DNA of 64,000 nt from Nocardioides perillae (GCF_013409425.1 NZ_JACCAC010000001.1:310001-374000), one strand, 5' to 3'. Shown: positions 18,401 through 27,201, numbered from the stretch's first letter. Translations and numbers: made by a program. The notes: generated by a model not told the origin, from the sequence alone.

Positions 18401-19420
18401 ATGCGCATCCTGGTGCTCGGCGGCACGGTCTTCCTCTCCCGCGCGGTGGCGGCGGCCGCGGTCGCCCGCGGCCACGACGTCACCGCCGCCTGCCGCGGGG
18501 CCTCGGGCCCGCTGCCCGACGGGGTCCGCCACGTGCCCCTGGACCGCGCCGCCGCCCGCCCCGCCGAGGTCGACGCGGCGATCGGCCCACGGTCGGGCAC
18601 GGCGTACGACGTGGTGGTCGACGTCGCGCGGCGACCCTCGTGGGTGCGCGCCGCCGTCTCGGCAGTGCCCGCGGCGCACTGGGTCCTCGTCTCGACGATC
18701 AACGTCTACCCCGACACCGCGACGCCCGGCGGCACGCCCGCGACGCTCGCGCTGCGCGACCCGCTGACGTCCGACGAGGACCCCGCGGACGGCCCCGAGG
18801 CCTACGGCGCGATGAAGGTCGCCTGCGAGCAAACGGTGCAGGCGCTCACCGCGTCCGCGAGCGTGGTGCGCCCGGGGTTGATCGTGGGGCCGGGCGACCC
18901 GAGCGGTCGCTTCACCTACTGGCCGGCTCGGATGGCGCGGGTCGCCGAGGGTGAGCCGGAGGTGCTGGCGCCGGGCGACCCCGACGACCGGGTGCAGGTC
19001 GTCGACGTGCGCGACCTCGCCGACTGGCTGGTGACCCTGGCGGAGGGGCGCACGGTCGGCACCTTCGACGGCACGGGGCCGGCGCTGACCCGCGAGGCGC
19101 TGCTGCTGGAGGTCGCTGCCGGCGTCGGGGTCGAGCCGCGGCTGACCTGGGTCGGCCAGGAGGTGCTGGAGGCCGAGGAGGTGCAGCCGTGGTCGGGCCC
19201 CCGGTCGCTGCCGCTGTGGCTGCCGCTGCCGGAGCACGCCGGCATGCTCGACCACGACGTGTCCGCCTCGCTCGAGGCCGGCCTCGCGGTGCGCCCCCTC
19301 GCCGAGACCGCCCGCGACACGCTCACCTGGCTGCGCACCACGCCCGACGCGGCCGTCACCGGGTTGACCGCGACCGAGGAGCGGTCGGTCCTCGACGCGT
19401 GGCACGCCCGCACCCGCTAG
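18401..19420 (+). CDS. NAD-dependent epimerase/dehydratase-family reductase (SDR)
   Basis: 339 residues. The N-terminus MRILVLGGTVFLSRAVAAAA is the nucleotide-binding strand of atypical extended SDRs (GGTxFL rather than GxxGxxG). Further SDR features are VLVSTINVYPD (catalytic Ser/Thr strand), YGAMKVACE (Tyr-x3-Lys) and RPGLIVGPGDPSGRF. The substrate is unknown; sugar nucleotides are usual for the family. ATG 18401 starts exactly at the Rossmann strand. Its TAG stop forms part of the -10 box of the next gene. Confidence 0.82.
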   Translation: MRILVLGGTVFLSRAVAAAAVARGHDVTAACRGASGPLPDGVRHVPLDRAAARPAEVDAAIGPRSGTAYDVVVDVARRPSWVRAAVSAVPAAHWVLVSTINVYPDTATPGGTPATLALRDPLTSDEDPADGPEAYGAMKVACEQTVQALTASASVVRPGLIVGPGDPSGRFTYWPARMARVAEGEPEVLAPGDPDDRVQVVDVRDLADWLVTLAEGRTVGTFDGTGPALTREALLLEVAAGVGVEPRLTWVGQEVLEAEEVQPWSGPRSLPLWLPLPEHAGMLDHDVSASLEAGLAVRPLAETARDTLTWLRTTPDAAVTGLTATEERSVLDAWHARTR

Positions 19421-19423
19421 CGT
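19418..19423 (+). promoter_or_regulatory. -10 box overlapping a stop codon
   Basis: TAGCGT includes the TAG stop of the SDR gene and ends 7 bases before the GTG at 19431, as in leaderless promoters. Confidence 0.45.
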
Positions 19424-19430
19424 CCCGCGC

Positions 19431-20921
19431 GTGAGCCCCTCCCCCCACCGCCTGTCGGCCCGCGAGCTGGTCGACCTCGTGCTCGACGCCGGCTCGTGGA
19501 CGTCGTGGGACGTCCCGCCCGAGCGCGGTGGGCTCGCCCCGGCGTACGCCGAGGAGCTGGCGCGCGCCGCCGAGCGCTCGGGGGTGGACGAGTCGGTGCT
19601 CAGCGGCGAGGGCCTGCTGCGCGGGCGGCGGGTCGCGGTGGTGGTCGGGGAGTTCGGTTTCCTGGCCGGCTCGATCGGGCGGGCGTCGGCCGACCGCCTC
19701 GTCGCGGCCGTGGAGCGCGCGACCCGCGAGGGCCTGCCGCTGCTCGCGGCGCCGGTGAGCGGCGGCACGCGGATGCAGGAGGGCACTCCCGCCTTCGTGC
19801 AGATGGTGCGGATCTCGGCCGCCGTCGCGGCGCACAAGGGCGCCGGACTGCCCTACCTCGTCTACCTGCGCCACCCGACGACCGGCGGCGTCATGGCGTC
19901 GTGGGGGTCGCTCGGCCACGTCACCGTCGCCGAGCCGGGCGCCCTGGTCGGCTTCCTGGGGCCGCGGGTCTACGAGGCGCTCTACGGTCGGCCCTTCCCC
20001 GAGGGCGTGCAGACCTCGGAGAACCTCGCGGCCCGCGGCATCATCGACGCGGTCGTGGCCCCCGAGGAGATCGGCGCGGTGCTCGACCGGGCGCTCGGGG
20101 TGCTGCTGGCACGGCGCGAGGGCGTGGCCGAGGTGCCCGCGCCCCCCGACGTGCCCGTGCCCGACGTCGAGACGTGGGACGCCGTCACCCGTTCACGGCG
20201 CCCCGAGCGACCGGGCGTGCGGCGCCTGCTCAAGTACGCCGCGCGCGACGTCGTGCCCCTCAACGGCACCGGGGAGGGCGAGTCGGACCCCGGCCTGCTG
20301 ATCGCGCTGGCGCGCTTCGGCGCGGCCCCGTGCGTCTTCCTCGGCCAGGACCGCCGCGGGCAGACCGCCGACCACCCGATGGGTCCGGGTGCGCTGCGCG
20401 AGGCGCGGCGCGGCATCCGCCTGGCCTCCGAGCTGGGGCTGCCGCTCGTCACGGTCATCGACACCCAGGGCGCGGCGCTCTCGGTCGAGGCCGAGAACGG
20501 CGGCCTGGCCGGCGAGATCGCGCGCTGCCTCTCCGACCTGGTGACCCTCGACGCCCCCACGCTGTGCCTGATGCTCGGCGAGGGCAACGGCGGCGGGGCG
20601 CTCGCGCTGCTGCCGGCCGACCGCGTGGTCGCCGCCCAGCACGCCTGGCTCTCGCCGCTGCCGCCCGAGGGTGCGAGCGCGATCGTCCACCGCGACACCG
20701 ACCACGCCCCCGAGATGGCCCGGGCGCAGCAGGTCCGCGCGCTCGACCTGCACGCCCGCGGCATCGTCGACCGGGTCGTCGCCGAGCTGCCCGACGCCGC
20801 CGACGAGCCCGAGGACTTCTGCCGCCGCGTCGGCGCCGTGCTCGAGCACGAGCTCGCCGGGCTGCTGCGCGCCGACGTCGCCGAGCTCCGGGGCCGGCGC
20901 GCGGAGCGCTACACGCGCTGA
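19431..20921 (+). CDS. Fused acyl-CoA carboxyltransferase (AccD-AccA type, AccD3-like)
   Basis: 496 residues, two carboxyltransferase halves in one chain. The first half has RVAVVVGEFGFLAGSIG and the oxyanion segment PVSGGTRMQEG with HPTTGGVMASWGS. The second has FLGQDRRGQ, LVTVIDTQGAALSVEAE and LGEGNGGGALALL, the AccA-type biotin/CoA site. The N-terminal zinc ribbon of bacterial AccD is absent. M. tuberculosis AccD3 (Rv0904c) has the same build and length (from memory). It would move CO2 from carboxybiotin to an acyl-CoA, using a biotin carboxylase encoded elsewhere. GTG start from its leaderless -10 box. Confidence 0.82.
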   Translation: MSPSPHRLSARELVDLVLDAGSWTSWDVPPERGGLAPAYAEELARAAERSGVDESVLSGEGLLRGRRVAVVVGEFGFLAGSIGRASADRLVAAVERATREGLPLLAAPVSGGTRMQEGTPAFVQMVRISAAVAAHKGAGLPYLVYLRHPTTGGVMASWGSLGHVTVAEPGALVGFLGPRVYEALYGRPFPEGVQTSENLAARGIIDAVVAPEEIGAVLDRALGVLLARREGVAEVPAPPDVPVPDVETWDAVTRSRRPERPGVRRLLKYAARDVVPLNGTGEGESDPGLLIALARFGAAPCVFLGQDRRGQTADHPMGPGALREARRGIRLASELGLPLVTVIDTQGAALSVEAENGGLAGEIARCLSDLVTLDAPTLCLMLGEGNGGGALALLPADRVVAAQHAWLSPLPPEGASAIVHRDTDHAPEMARAQQVRALDLHARGIVDRVVAELPDAADEPEDFCRRVGAVLEHELAGLLRADVAELRGRRAERYTR

Positions 20922-21017
20922 GCGGGGGCGGTCGCCGGACCCTCGGCGGGCCAGACCACTGCCGGTCCACTTCCGCAAGATCACCTGAACTGCGGGCGAT
21001 CCGCGGCCGCTTCCACC

Positions 21018-21023
21018 TACGGT
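21018..21023 (+). promoter_or_regulatory. -10 box of a leaderless promoter (M20 peptidase)
   Basis: TACGGT ends 6 bases before the GTG at 21030. It lies in the 108-bp gap after the carboxyltransferase gene. Confidence 0.45.
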
Positions 21024-21029
21024 CCGCTC

Positions 21030-22352
21030 GTGCACCACACCCCTGACTCCCCGCTGGCCGCCGCCACCCCGGCCGGCCTCACCGACGACGAGCGTCGCAC
21101 CCTCGACGCACTCGACGTGCCCGGCATCGTCGCCGACCTCTGCGAGCTCGTCGCGCTGCCGACCGTCGGCGGCACCGACGCCGAGAGCGAGGTCCAGCAC
21201 CTGCTCGCCGACCGGGCGCGCGCGCTCGACCTCGACGTCGACCTGTGGCGCATGGACCTCGACTCCCTCACGACGCACCCCGACTTCCCGGGCCAGGAGG
21301 TCGAGCGGCGTGAGGCGTGGGGCCTGGTCGCCTCCACCGGATCGGTCCACCCCGACCACGGCGAGCTGCCGGCGCTCGCGCTGCAGGGCCACGTCGACGT
21401 CGTGCCCTCCGGCGACCCGGCCCGCTGGGTCGGCGACGCCTTCACCCCCCGGGTCGTGGGGGGCCGCGTGCACGGTCGCGGCACCTGCGACATGAAGGCC
21501 GGCGTCGTCGCCAACCTCGCTGCCCTGCGCGCGGTGCGCGCCGCGGGCCTGACGCTCGCGCGCCCGGCCGCCCTGCACTTCGTCGTCGGCGAGGAGGACG
21601 GCGGCCTCGGCGCCTTCGGCACCCTGCGCCGCGGGCACCGCGCCGAGGCGTGCGTCATCACCGAACCCACCAGCGGCACGATCACGACCGCCAACGCCGG
21701 TGCGCTGACCTTCGAGCTCTCCGTGCCGGGCATGGCCACGCACGGGAGCACGGCCTACGCCGGGGTGAGCGCCCTCGACGCCTACCTCCCCGTCCACGCC
21801 GCGCTCGCACGGCTCCAGGCGCGTCGCAACGCCCGCGTCGACCCGCTCATGGGCGAGTACCCCGTCGCCTACCCGCTCTCCGTCGGCACCGTCCGCTGCG
21901 GCGACTGGGCCAGCTCGGTGCCCGACCTGCTGGTGGCGGAGGGCCGCCTCGGGGTGGCGCTCGACGAGGACCCGATCGACGCGCGCGCGGAGCTCGAGGC
22001 CGCGGTGGCGGAGGCCGCCGCCCGCGACCCGTGGCTGCGCGAGCACCCGCCCACCGTGCGGTGGACCGGCGGGCAGTTCGCCAGCGGCCGCTACGACGCC
22101 TCGTCACCGCTCTTCGCCACGGTCGGCGCCGCCCACGCCGAGGTGACCGGGAGCGGTGCCCCGCGCGAGCGCGGCGCGCCGTACGGCTCGGACCTGCGTC
22201 TCTACGCCGAGGCCGGCGTGCCGACCCTGCACTACGGCCCCGGCGACGTGCGGCTCGCGCACGGCCCCGACGAGTCGGTCACCGTCCGCGAGGTCGTCAC
22301 CGTCACCGAGGTGCTGGTCCTCGCGCTCCTGCGCACCTGCGGCGTCGCCTGA
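21030..22352 (+). CDS. M20-family metallopeptidase (ArgE/DapE type)
   Basis: 440 residues. Metal ligands and catalytic acid are visible: His-x-Asp in LQGHVDVVPSG, Asp in GRGTCDMKAG, Glu-Glu in VVGEEDGGLG, then the ligand Glu in VITEPTSG and a late His in DVRLAHGPDE. The dimerisation domain lies at about 225-350. It hydrolyses an amide, as in acetylornithine or succinyl-diaminopimelate deacylation. No arginine or lysine genes are nearby, so the substrate is open. Its 3' end faces the dehydrogenase operon across a 273-bp gap holding two palindromic repeats. Confidence 0.85.
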   Translation: MHHTPDSPLAAATPAGLTDDERRTLDALDVPGIVADLCELVALPTVGGTDAESEVQHLLADRARALDLDVDLWRMDLDSLTTHPDFPGQEVERREAWGLVASTGSVHPDHGELPALALQGHVDVVPSGDPARWVGDAFTPRVVGGRVHGRGTCDMKAGVVANLAALRAVRAAGLTLARPAALHFVVGEEDGGLGAFGTLRRGHRAEACVITEPTSGTITTANAGALTFELSVPGMATHGSTAYAGVSALDAYLPVHAALARLQARRNARVDPLMGEYPVAYPLSVGTVRCGDWASSVPDLLVAEGRLGVALDEDPIDARAELEAAVAEAAARDPWLREHPPTVRWTGGQFASGRYDASSPLFATVGAAHAEVTGSGAPRERGAPYGSDLRLYAEAGVPTLHYGPGDVRLAHGPDESVTVREVVTVTEVLVLALLRTCGVA

Positions 22353-22386
22353 GGCTCGCCCCGCCGGTCAACGCGCCCCCGGCCGG

Positions 22387-22445
22387 TCAACCCGCTGGGT
22401 CGTCGCCCGGTCACCGGTCGGTGAGTGGCGACAGGTCAGCACGTG
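22387..22445. repeat. Dispersed palindromic repeat, family 1, diverged copy
   Basis: About 58 bp that line up end to end with the elements at 34314 and 45299: GCTGGGTCGTCGCCCG on the left and GGCGACAGGTCAGCA on the right. Internal pairing is kept by a different set of bases (GTCGCC 22402-22407 with GGCGAC 22427-22432; TCACCG 22411-22416 with CGGTGA 22419-22424). It lies between convergent genes. Confidence 0.6.
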
Positions 22446-22471
22446 CACCGCAGGCGGGCCGTGTGTCGTGG

Positions 22472-22538
22472 TCCGCGCAATTGTGCTGGACAAGACGGTT
22501 ACCGACCGGTTGCACAGTGCTGGCCGGCACAATTGCGC
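22472..22538. repeat. Dispersed palindromic repeat, family 2 (CAATTG arms)
   Basis: TCCGCGCAATTGTG (22472-22485) and its inverted partner CACAATTGCGC (22528-22538) enclose 42 bases that can form an inner hairpin. The same 14-mer occurs twice in the pabB insertion (39835, 39898). Located between convergent genes. Confidence 0.65.
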
Positions 22539-22625
22539 CCAACTCGACGGTCCCGCTCGCGGCCCGGACGCGCGTGCCGCGCTCGCGCCGCCCCGGAACG
22601 ACCCTGGGGCGACGCGGGGCGGACG

Positions 22626-24239
22626 TCAGAAGAGCAGCGCCTGGGCGGGGTCCTCGAGGATGCCGGCGACGTCGGCGAGGAAGCGCGAGCCCTTCTCGCC
22701 GTCGACGTGGCGGTGGTCGAAGGAGAGCGCCAGCGTCGTGACGTGGCGGACCGCGATCTCGTCGCCGTCCGGCCCCTCGACCACCCACGGCTGCTTGCGC
22801 ACGGCGCCGAAGCAGAGGATCGCCGACTCGCCGGGGTTGATGATCGGGGTGCCGGCGTCGACGCCGAAGACGCCGACGTTGGTGATGGTGAACGAGCCGC
22901 CGGCCATGTCGGCCGGCTGGGTGCGGCCGCCCCGGGCGGTCTCGACCAGCTCGCCGAGGGCCTCGGCCAGCTCGCGCAGGGTGAGGGACTCCGCGCCCTT
23001 GACGTTTGGCACGACCAGCCCGCGCGGGGTGGCGGCGGCGATGCCGAGGTTGACGTAGTCCTTGAACACCACCTCCTGCGCGGCCTCGTCCCAGGTCGAG
23101 TTGACCTCGGGCGTGCGGCGTACGGCGAGCAGCACGGCCTTGGCGAGCACCAGCAGGGGGCTCACCTTGAGGTCGCGGAAGTCGCGGTGGGTGCGCAGCC
23201 GCTCGACCAGCTCGACGGTGCGGGTCACGTCGACGGTGATCCACTCGGTGACGTGGGGCGCGGTGAAGGCCGAGTCGACCATCGCCTGCGCCATCATCTT
23301 GCGCACGCCCTTCACGGGCTCGCGGCGCTCACCGCCGGTCGTCGCACCGGCCACGGCCGGGCGCGAGGAACTGGACCCGCCGGCCCCACCGGCGGCCCCC
23401 GAGCCGCCCGCCCCGTTCGCACCGGCCGCACCGTTCGCACCGTTCGCACCGTTCGCACCGCCACCACCGTGCGCGGCTGCGCGCTGCACGTCCTCGCGGG
23501 TGACCACGCCACCGGGGCCGGTGGCCTCCAGCAGGGCGAGGTCGAGGCCGAGGTCCTTGGCGAGCTTGCGCACGGGGGGCTTGGCCAGGGCGCGGTGCTC
23601 GGAGGGCACGGTCGCGCGCGAGGGCACGAACTCCGCCGGCGGCACGCTGCGCGGCGCCGGCGCGGCCGAGGTGGCCGGCACCGCGGGCTCGTCGGACTCC
23701 ACGACGGGGTCCGACATCGCTCCGCCGGGGGCGAAGGCGCCCTGCACCTGCATCTGCGTGGCGGCCGCCGACTCCGAGGAGGGCGACGCCGAGCCCTTCC
23801 GCGGACGCCGCTGCGGCCCACGGTCGGCCTTCATCCGCCCCACCAGGCTCTCGCCCTCGCCGCCCCCGCTGGCCGCGGGGTTGGACAGGTCGATCTCCAG
23901 CTCGGGCTGCGGCGTGGCGTAGGAGGCGCCGGGCTGCGCACCCGCCGCCGCCTCGGCGGCCGCGGGCTCGCCGGCCGGGGCTGCCGGGGCGGCGCCGGCC
24001 TCGGCCGCCTCGCCGATGGCGATGATCGGGGTGCCGACCGGCACGGTCTCGCCCTCGGGCACCAGCAGCGCGGTGACCGTGCCGGCGTAGGGCGAGGGCA
24101 GCTCGACCAGCGACTTGGCGGTCTCGATCTCGACCACGACGTCGTTGACCTCGATGCTGTCGCCGACCTGGACCTTCCAGGTGACGATCTCGGCCTCGGT
24201 CAGGCCCTCGCCGACGTCGGGCAGCTTGTACTCGGGCAC
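22626..24239 (-). CDS. 2-oxoacid dehydrogenase E2 (dihydrolipoyl acyltransferase)
   Basis: 537 residues. Lipoyl domain (1-78) with modified Lys42 in IETAKSLVE; a Pro/Ala-rich linker; an E3-binding domain (KPPVRKLAKDLGLDLALLEA, then GPGGVVTREDVQ); a second linker that is a simple Gly-Ala-Asn repeat; and the catalytic domain ending with active site FDHRHVDG. The low-complexity Gly/Asn linker is encoded by a run of CACCGTTCG-like repeats (about 23411-23460). With E1alpha and E1beta upstream it forms a branched-chain 2-oxoacid (or pyruvate) dehydrogenase. No E3 gene is in the window. A 73-bp gap separates it from E1beta. Confidence 0.93.
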   Translation of the reverse strand: MPEYKLPDVGEGLTEAEIVTWKVQVGDSIEVNDVVVEIETAKSLVELPSPYAGTVTALLVPEGETVPVGTPIIAIGEAAEAGAAPAAPAGEPAAAEAAAGAQPGASYATPQPELEIDLSNPAASGGGEGESLVGRMKADRGPQRRPRKGSASPSSESAAATQMQVQGAFAPGGAMSDPVVESDEPAVPATSAAPAPRSVPPAEFVPSRATVPSEHRALAKPPVRKLAKDLGLDLALLEATGPGGVVTREDVQRAAAHGGGGANGANGANGAAGANGAGGSGAAGGAGGSSSSRPAVAGATTGGERREPVKGVRKMMAQAMVDSAFTAPHVTEWITVDVTRTVELVERLRTHRDFRDLKVSPLLVLAKAVLLAVRRTPEVNSTWDEAAQEVVFKDYVNLGIAAATPRGLVVPNVKGAESLTLRELAEALGELVETARGGRTQPADMAGGSFTITNVGVFGVDAGTPIINPGESAILCFGAVRKQPWVVEGPDGDEIAVRHVTTLALSFDHRHVDGEKGSRFLADVAGILEDPAQALLF

Positions 24240-24261
24240 GTCAGGTGTCCTCTCGGGTGAC

Positions 24262-24291
24262 GCGGTCGCGAGGCGGTCGCCGCGCGACCGC
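24262..24291. other. Intercistronic hairpin between E1beta and E2
   Basis: GCGGTCGCG (24262-24270) pairs perfectly with CGCGACCGC (24283-24291) across a 12-base loop, in the only gap of the dehydrogenase operon. It could adjust relative expression or mRNA stability of E1 and E2. Confidence 0.45.
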
Positions 24292-24312
24292 CACGACGAG
24301 CGGAGGTGGGGG

Positions 24313-25314
24313 TCAGAAGGCCAGCGAGCGGTCGACGGCGTCGAGCAGCCGGTCGAGGTCGGGGAGGAAGTCCTCCTCGATGCGCGAGGCGGGGTAGGGG
24401 GCGTCGAAGCCGCCGACGCGCAGCACCGGCGCCTCGAGGCTGTAGAAGCACTCCTCGGTGACCCGCGCGGCGAGCTCGGAGCCCATGCCGAGGTTGACGT
24501 GGGCCTCGTGGACGACGACGGCGCGACCGGTGCGGCGTACGGACTCGTGCACCGGGCCCATGTCGAGCGGCGAGAGGGTGCGCAGGTCGATGACCTCGAG
24601 CGAGGTGCCGTCGCTGGCCGCCGCCTCGGCGGCCTTGAGCGCGGTCTTCACGGTCGGGCCGTAGGCCAGCACCGTGCAGTCGGTGCCGCGCCGCACGACC
24701 CGGCTCGTGAAGAGCGGGTCGGGGGTGGCGGAGGTGTCGAGGTCGGCCTTGTCGGCGTGGTACTGCCGCTTGGGCTCGAGGAAGATCACCGGGTCGTCGC
24801 TGGCGATGGCCTGCTGGATCATCCAGTAGCCGTCGACGGGGTTCGAGCACGCCACGACCTTGAGGCCCGGCGTGTGCGCGAACTGCGCCTCGGGGCTCTC
24901 GGAGTGGTGCTCGACGGCGCCGATGCCGCCGCCGAAGGGGATGCGGATGACCATCGGCATCTTCACGCGGCCGCGGCTGCGGTAGTGGATCTTCGCGACC
25001 TGGCACACGATCTGGTCGTAGGCGGGGTAGACGAAGCCGTCGAACTGGATCTCGACGACGGGGCGGAAGCCGCGCATCGCCATGCCGACCGCGGTGCCGA
25101 CGATGCCCGACTCCGCGAGCGGGGAGTCGATGACGCGGTCCTCGCCGAAGTCCTTCTGCAGACCGTCGGTGATGCGGAAGACGCCGCCGAGCTTGCCGAC
25201 GTCCTCGCCCATGAGGAGGACCTTCGAGTCGTCCTCCATCGCGCGGCGCAGGCCGGCGTTGAGCGCCTTCGCGAGGGTCACCCGCTGCGTGCCCTGCCCC
25301 TGCTGCGTGCCCAT
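24313..25314 (-). CDS. 2-oxoacid dehydrogenase E1 beta subunit
   Basis: 333 residues, standard for the beta subunit. Features: LLMGEDVGKLGGVFRIT, SPLAESGIVGTAVGMAMRG (TPP-contacting Glu), IPFGGGIGAVEHHSES with the active-site His, then the transketolase C-terminal domain (EVIDLRTLSPLD). With E1alpha it decarboxylates the 2-oxoacid and passes the acyl group to E2. Its ATG shares one base with the E1alpha stop (TGATG), so the two are translationally coupled. The IGAVEHHSE pattern is common in branched-chain enzymes (BkdB/PdhB); substrate choice remains inference. Confidence 0.93.
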   Translation of the reverse strand: MGTQQGQGTQRVTLAKALNAGLRRAMEDDSKVLLMGEDVGKLGGVFRITDGLQKDFGEDRVIDSPLAESGIVGTAVGMAMRGFRPVVEIQFDGFVYPAYDQIVCQVAKIHYRSRGRVKMPMVIRIPFGGGIGAVEHHSESPEAQFAHTPGLKVVACSNPVDGYWMIQQAIASDDPVIFLEPKRQYHADKADLDTSATPDPLFTSRVVRRGTDCTVLAYGPTVKTALKAAEAAASDGTSLEVIDLRTLSPLDMGPVHESVRRTGRAVVVHEAHVNLGMGSELAARVTEECFYSLEAPVLRVGGFDAPYPASRIEEDFLPDLDRLLDAVDRSLAF

Positions 25315-26480
25315 CACCGGCTCCCCTCGAAGGTCTCGAGGTAGGCCGCGAAGCCCTCGCGCTGGGCGCGCAGCTCCTCGGGCTCCTCGGCGTACACGTG
25401 GTCGAACATGCTGAGCGGCGCGGGGTCGGGCAGCGCGCCGCAGCCCTCGCGCAGGTGCTTGCCGAGCTCGTCGGCCTCCGCCTTGACGGCGTCGAAGAAC
25501 GCCTCGTCGGCGTGGCCGCCGCGGGTGAGGTAGACCCGCACGCGCTCGATCGGGTCCTTGAGCTTCCAGTGCTCGACGTCGTCGGAGAGCCGGTAGCGCG
25601 TGGGGTCGTCGGTCGTGGTGTGCGCGCCCATGCGGTAGGTGTAGGCCTCCACGAGCGTGGGGCCCTGGCCGTCGCGGGCCCGCTGCAGCGCCGCCTGGGT
25701 CACGGCGTAGGTCGCCAGGACGTCGTTGCCGTCGACGCGGATGCCGGGGAAGCCGAAGCCGAGCGCGCGCTGGTAGAGCGGGATGCGGGTCTGGCGCTCG
25801 ATGGGCTCGGAGATCGCCCACTGGTTGTTCTGGCAGAAGAAGACCACCGGCGCGTTGTAGGACGCGGCGAAGATGAAGGCCTCGTTGACGTCGCCCTGGC
25901 TGGAGGCGCCGTCGCCGAAGTGCGCGACGACGGCGGCGTCGCGCTCGGGGTCGCCCGTGCCGACCGCGCCCTCGCGCTGCAGGCCCATGGCGTAGCCGGT
26001 CGCGTGCAGCGCCTGCGCGCCGATGACGATCGTGTAGAGCCCAAAGCCGTGGTCGGCGGGGTCCCAGGCCCCGTGGTCGACGCCGCGGAAGAGCCCGAGC
26101 AGGTCGAGCGGGTCGACCCCGCGGCACCAGGCGACGCCGTGCTCGCGGTAGGTCGGGAAGACGAAGTCCTGCGGTCGCAGCGCGCGGCCGGCGCCGATCT
26201 GCGCGGCCTCCTGGCCGAGCAGCTGCGCCCAGATGCCGAGCTCGCCGTGGCGCTGGAGCGCGGTGGCCTCGGTGTCGATGCGGCGGGTCAGGACCATGTC
26301 GCGGTAGAGGCCGCGGATGACCTCGGCCTCGTCGGCGTCGCCGACGTCGAAGCGGAAGTCGGGGTGCTCGACGCGCTCGCCCTCGGGGGTGAGCAGCTGG
26401 ACGAGCTCAGGCCCGCCGTCGGCCTGGGAGGGCCCGAACACCTCGACGAGGTCGGGCCCGAACTCTGCTGCGTGGGTCAC
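25314..26480 (-). CDS. 2-oxoacid dehydrogenase E1 alpha subunit
   Basis: 388 residues. The thiamine diphosphate motif is complete: GDGASSQGDVNEAFIFAASY through to CQNNQWAISEP. The phosphorylation-loop equivalent is TYRMGAHTTTDDPTRY, also typical of branched-chain alpha subunits. First gene of the E1alpha-E1beta-E2 operon. The GTG at 26480 is the start. Upstream (26545-26560) lies a Crp-like palindrome. In M. tuberculosis the equivalent genes (Rv2497c-Rv2495c) act on branched-chain oxoacids; the same is likely here. Confidence 0.93.
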   Translation of the reverse strand: MTHAAEFGPDLVEVFGPSQADGGPELVQLLTPEGERVEHPDFRFDVGDADEAEVIRGLYRDMVLTRRIDTEATALQRHGELGIWAQLLGQEAAQIGAGRALRPQDFVFPTYREHGVAWCRGVDPLDLLGLFRGVDHGAWDPADHGFGLYTIVIGAQALHATGYAMGLQREGAVGTGDPERDAAVVAHFGDGASSQGDVNEAFIFAASYNAPVVFFCQNNQWAISEPIERQTRIPLYQRALGFGFPGIRVDGNDVLATYAVTQAALQRARDGQGPTLVEAYTYRMGAHTTTDDPTRYRLSDDVEHWKLKDPIERVRVYLTRGGHADEAFFDAVKAEADELGKHLREGCGALPDPAPLSMFDHVYAEEPEELRAQREGFAAYLETFEGSR

Positions 26481-26544
26481 CAGCGGTCTCCTTCGGGTGT
26501 CGACGCGGGGTCACCGCACCGATCGTGGACGGCGCTCCCGCGCT

Positions 26545-26581
26545 TGTGACGCGGGACACACCTTGCTGCACGGACCAAGGT
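26545..26581 (-). promoter_or_regulatory. Candidate operators of the 2-oxoacid dehydrogenase operon
   Basis: TGTGACGCGGGACACA (26545-26560) matches TGTGA-N6-TCACA at 9 of 10 conserved positions, a better fit than the site before acsA. It is directly followed by a second inverted repeat, ACCTTG (26560-26565) with CAAGGT (26576-26581). Both lie 65-100 bp upstream of the E1alpha GTG, in the divergent gap shared with the SRPBCC gene. Confidence 0.45.
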
Positions 26582-26631
26582 AGCGGCCACCCGGCCGCCG
26601 GGGCCAACCGGGTGGGCTTCGCTCTGCTCGC

Positions 26632-26637
26632 TAGGTT
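26632..26637 (+). promoter_or_regulatory. -10 box of a leaderless promoter (SRPBCC gene)
   Basis: TAGGTT ends 6 bases before the ATG at 26644. Confidence 0.5.
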
Positions 26638-26643
26638 CTGGCC

Positions 26644-27096
26644 ATGAGCACTCGCGTCGTCAGCGCGTCGAGGGTCGTCGACGCCGCCCCCTCGGCCGTC
26701 TTCGACCTCCTCGCCGACCCCCGCCAGCACCCCGTCATCGACGGCTCCGGCTCGGTGCGCGGCGTGGTGCAGGGCCCCAACCGTCTGCGGGCGAAGGGCG
26801 ACACCTTCGGCGCGGACATGAAGATGTTCGGCCTGCCCTACAAGATCCGCAACACGGTCGTCGAGCACGAGGAGGATCGCCGGATCGCGTGGCGCCACTT
26901 CGGCGGACACCGCTGGCGCTACGAGCTCGAGCCGGTCGAGGGCGGGCGCACGCGGGTCACCGAGACCTTCGACTACTCGATGTACTCCCCGCTCAAGGCG
27001 CGGCTGATCGAGGTGGCCGGCTTCCCCGAGCGCAACCGCCGCGGCATCGAGGCCACCCTCGACCGCCTCGAGCAGGTCGTGCGCGGCGACGCCTGA
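26644..27096 (+). CDS. SRPBCC (polyketide cyclase-like) family protein
   Basis: 150 residues with the START/Bet v1-like order: SRVVDAAPSAVFDLLADPRQ at the first strand and helix, central strands (KIRNTVVEHEEDRRIAWRHF, then WRYELEPVEGGRTRVTETFD) and a long C-terminal helix. These proteins form a hydrophobic cavity for lipids or aromatics; many small actinobacterial ones have no known ligand. It is divergent from the dehydrogenase operon and convergent with the BaeRF gene. Confidence 0.8.
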   Translation: MSTRVVSASRVVDAAPSAVFDLLADPRQHPVIDGSGSVRGVVQGPNRLRAKGDTFGADMKMFGLPYKIRNTVVEHEEDRRIAWRHFGGHRWRYELEPVEGGRTRVTETFDYSMYSPLKARLIEVAGFPERNRRGIEATLDRLEQVVRGDA

Positions 27097-27132
27097 GCAC
27101 GGCTCCCGACGCTCGCGCGGCGCCGCACGCAC

Positions 27133-27179
27133 GACACCGGGAGTCCCCGCGCACCTGGTGCACGGGAACTCCCGGTGTC
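27133..27179. terminator. Long bidirectional terminator hairpin
   Basis: A 23-position stem with two mismatches: 27133-27155 against 27157-27179, outer 12 pairs perfect (GACACCGGGAGT). It lies in the 105-bp gap between the convergent SRPBCC and BaeRF genes. Confidence 0.7.
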
Positions 27180-27201
27180 TCGACCTCAGCGGGGCGCAGC
27201 C

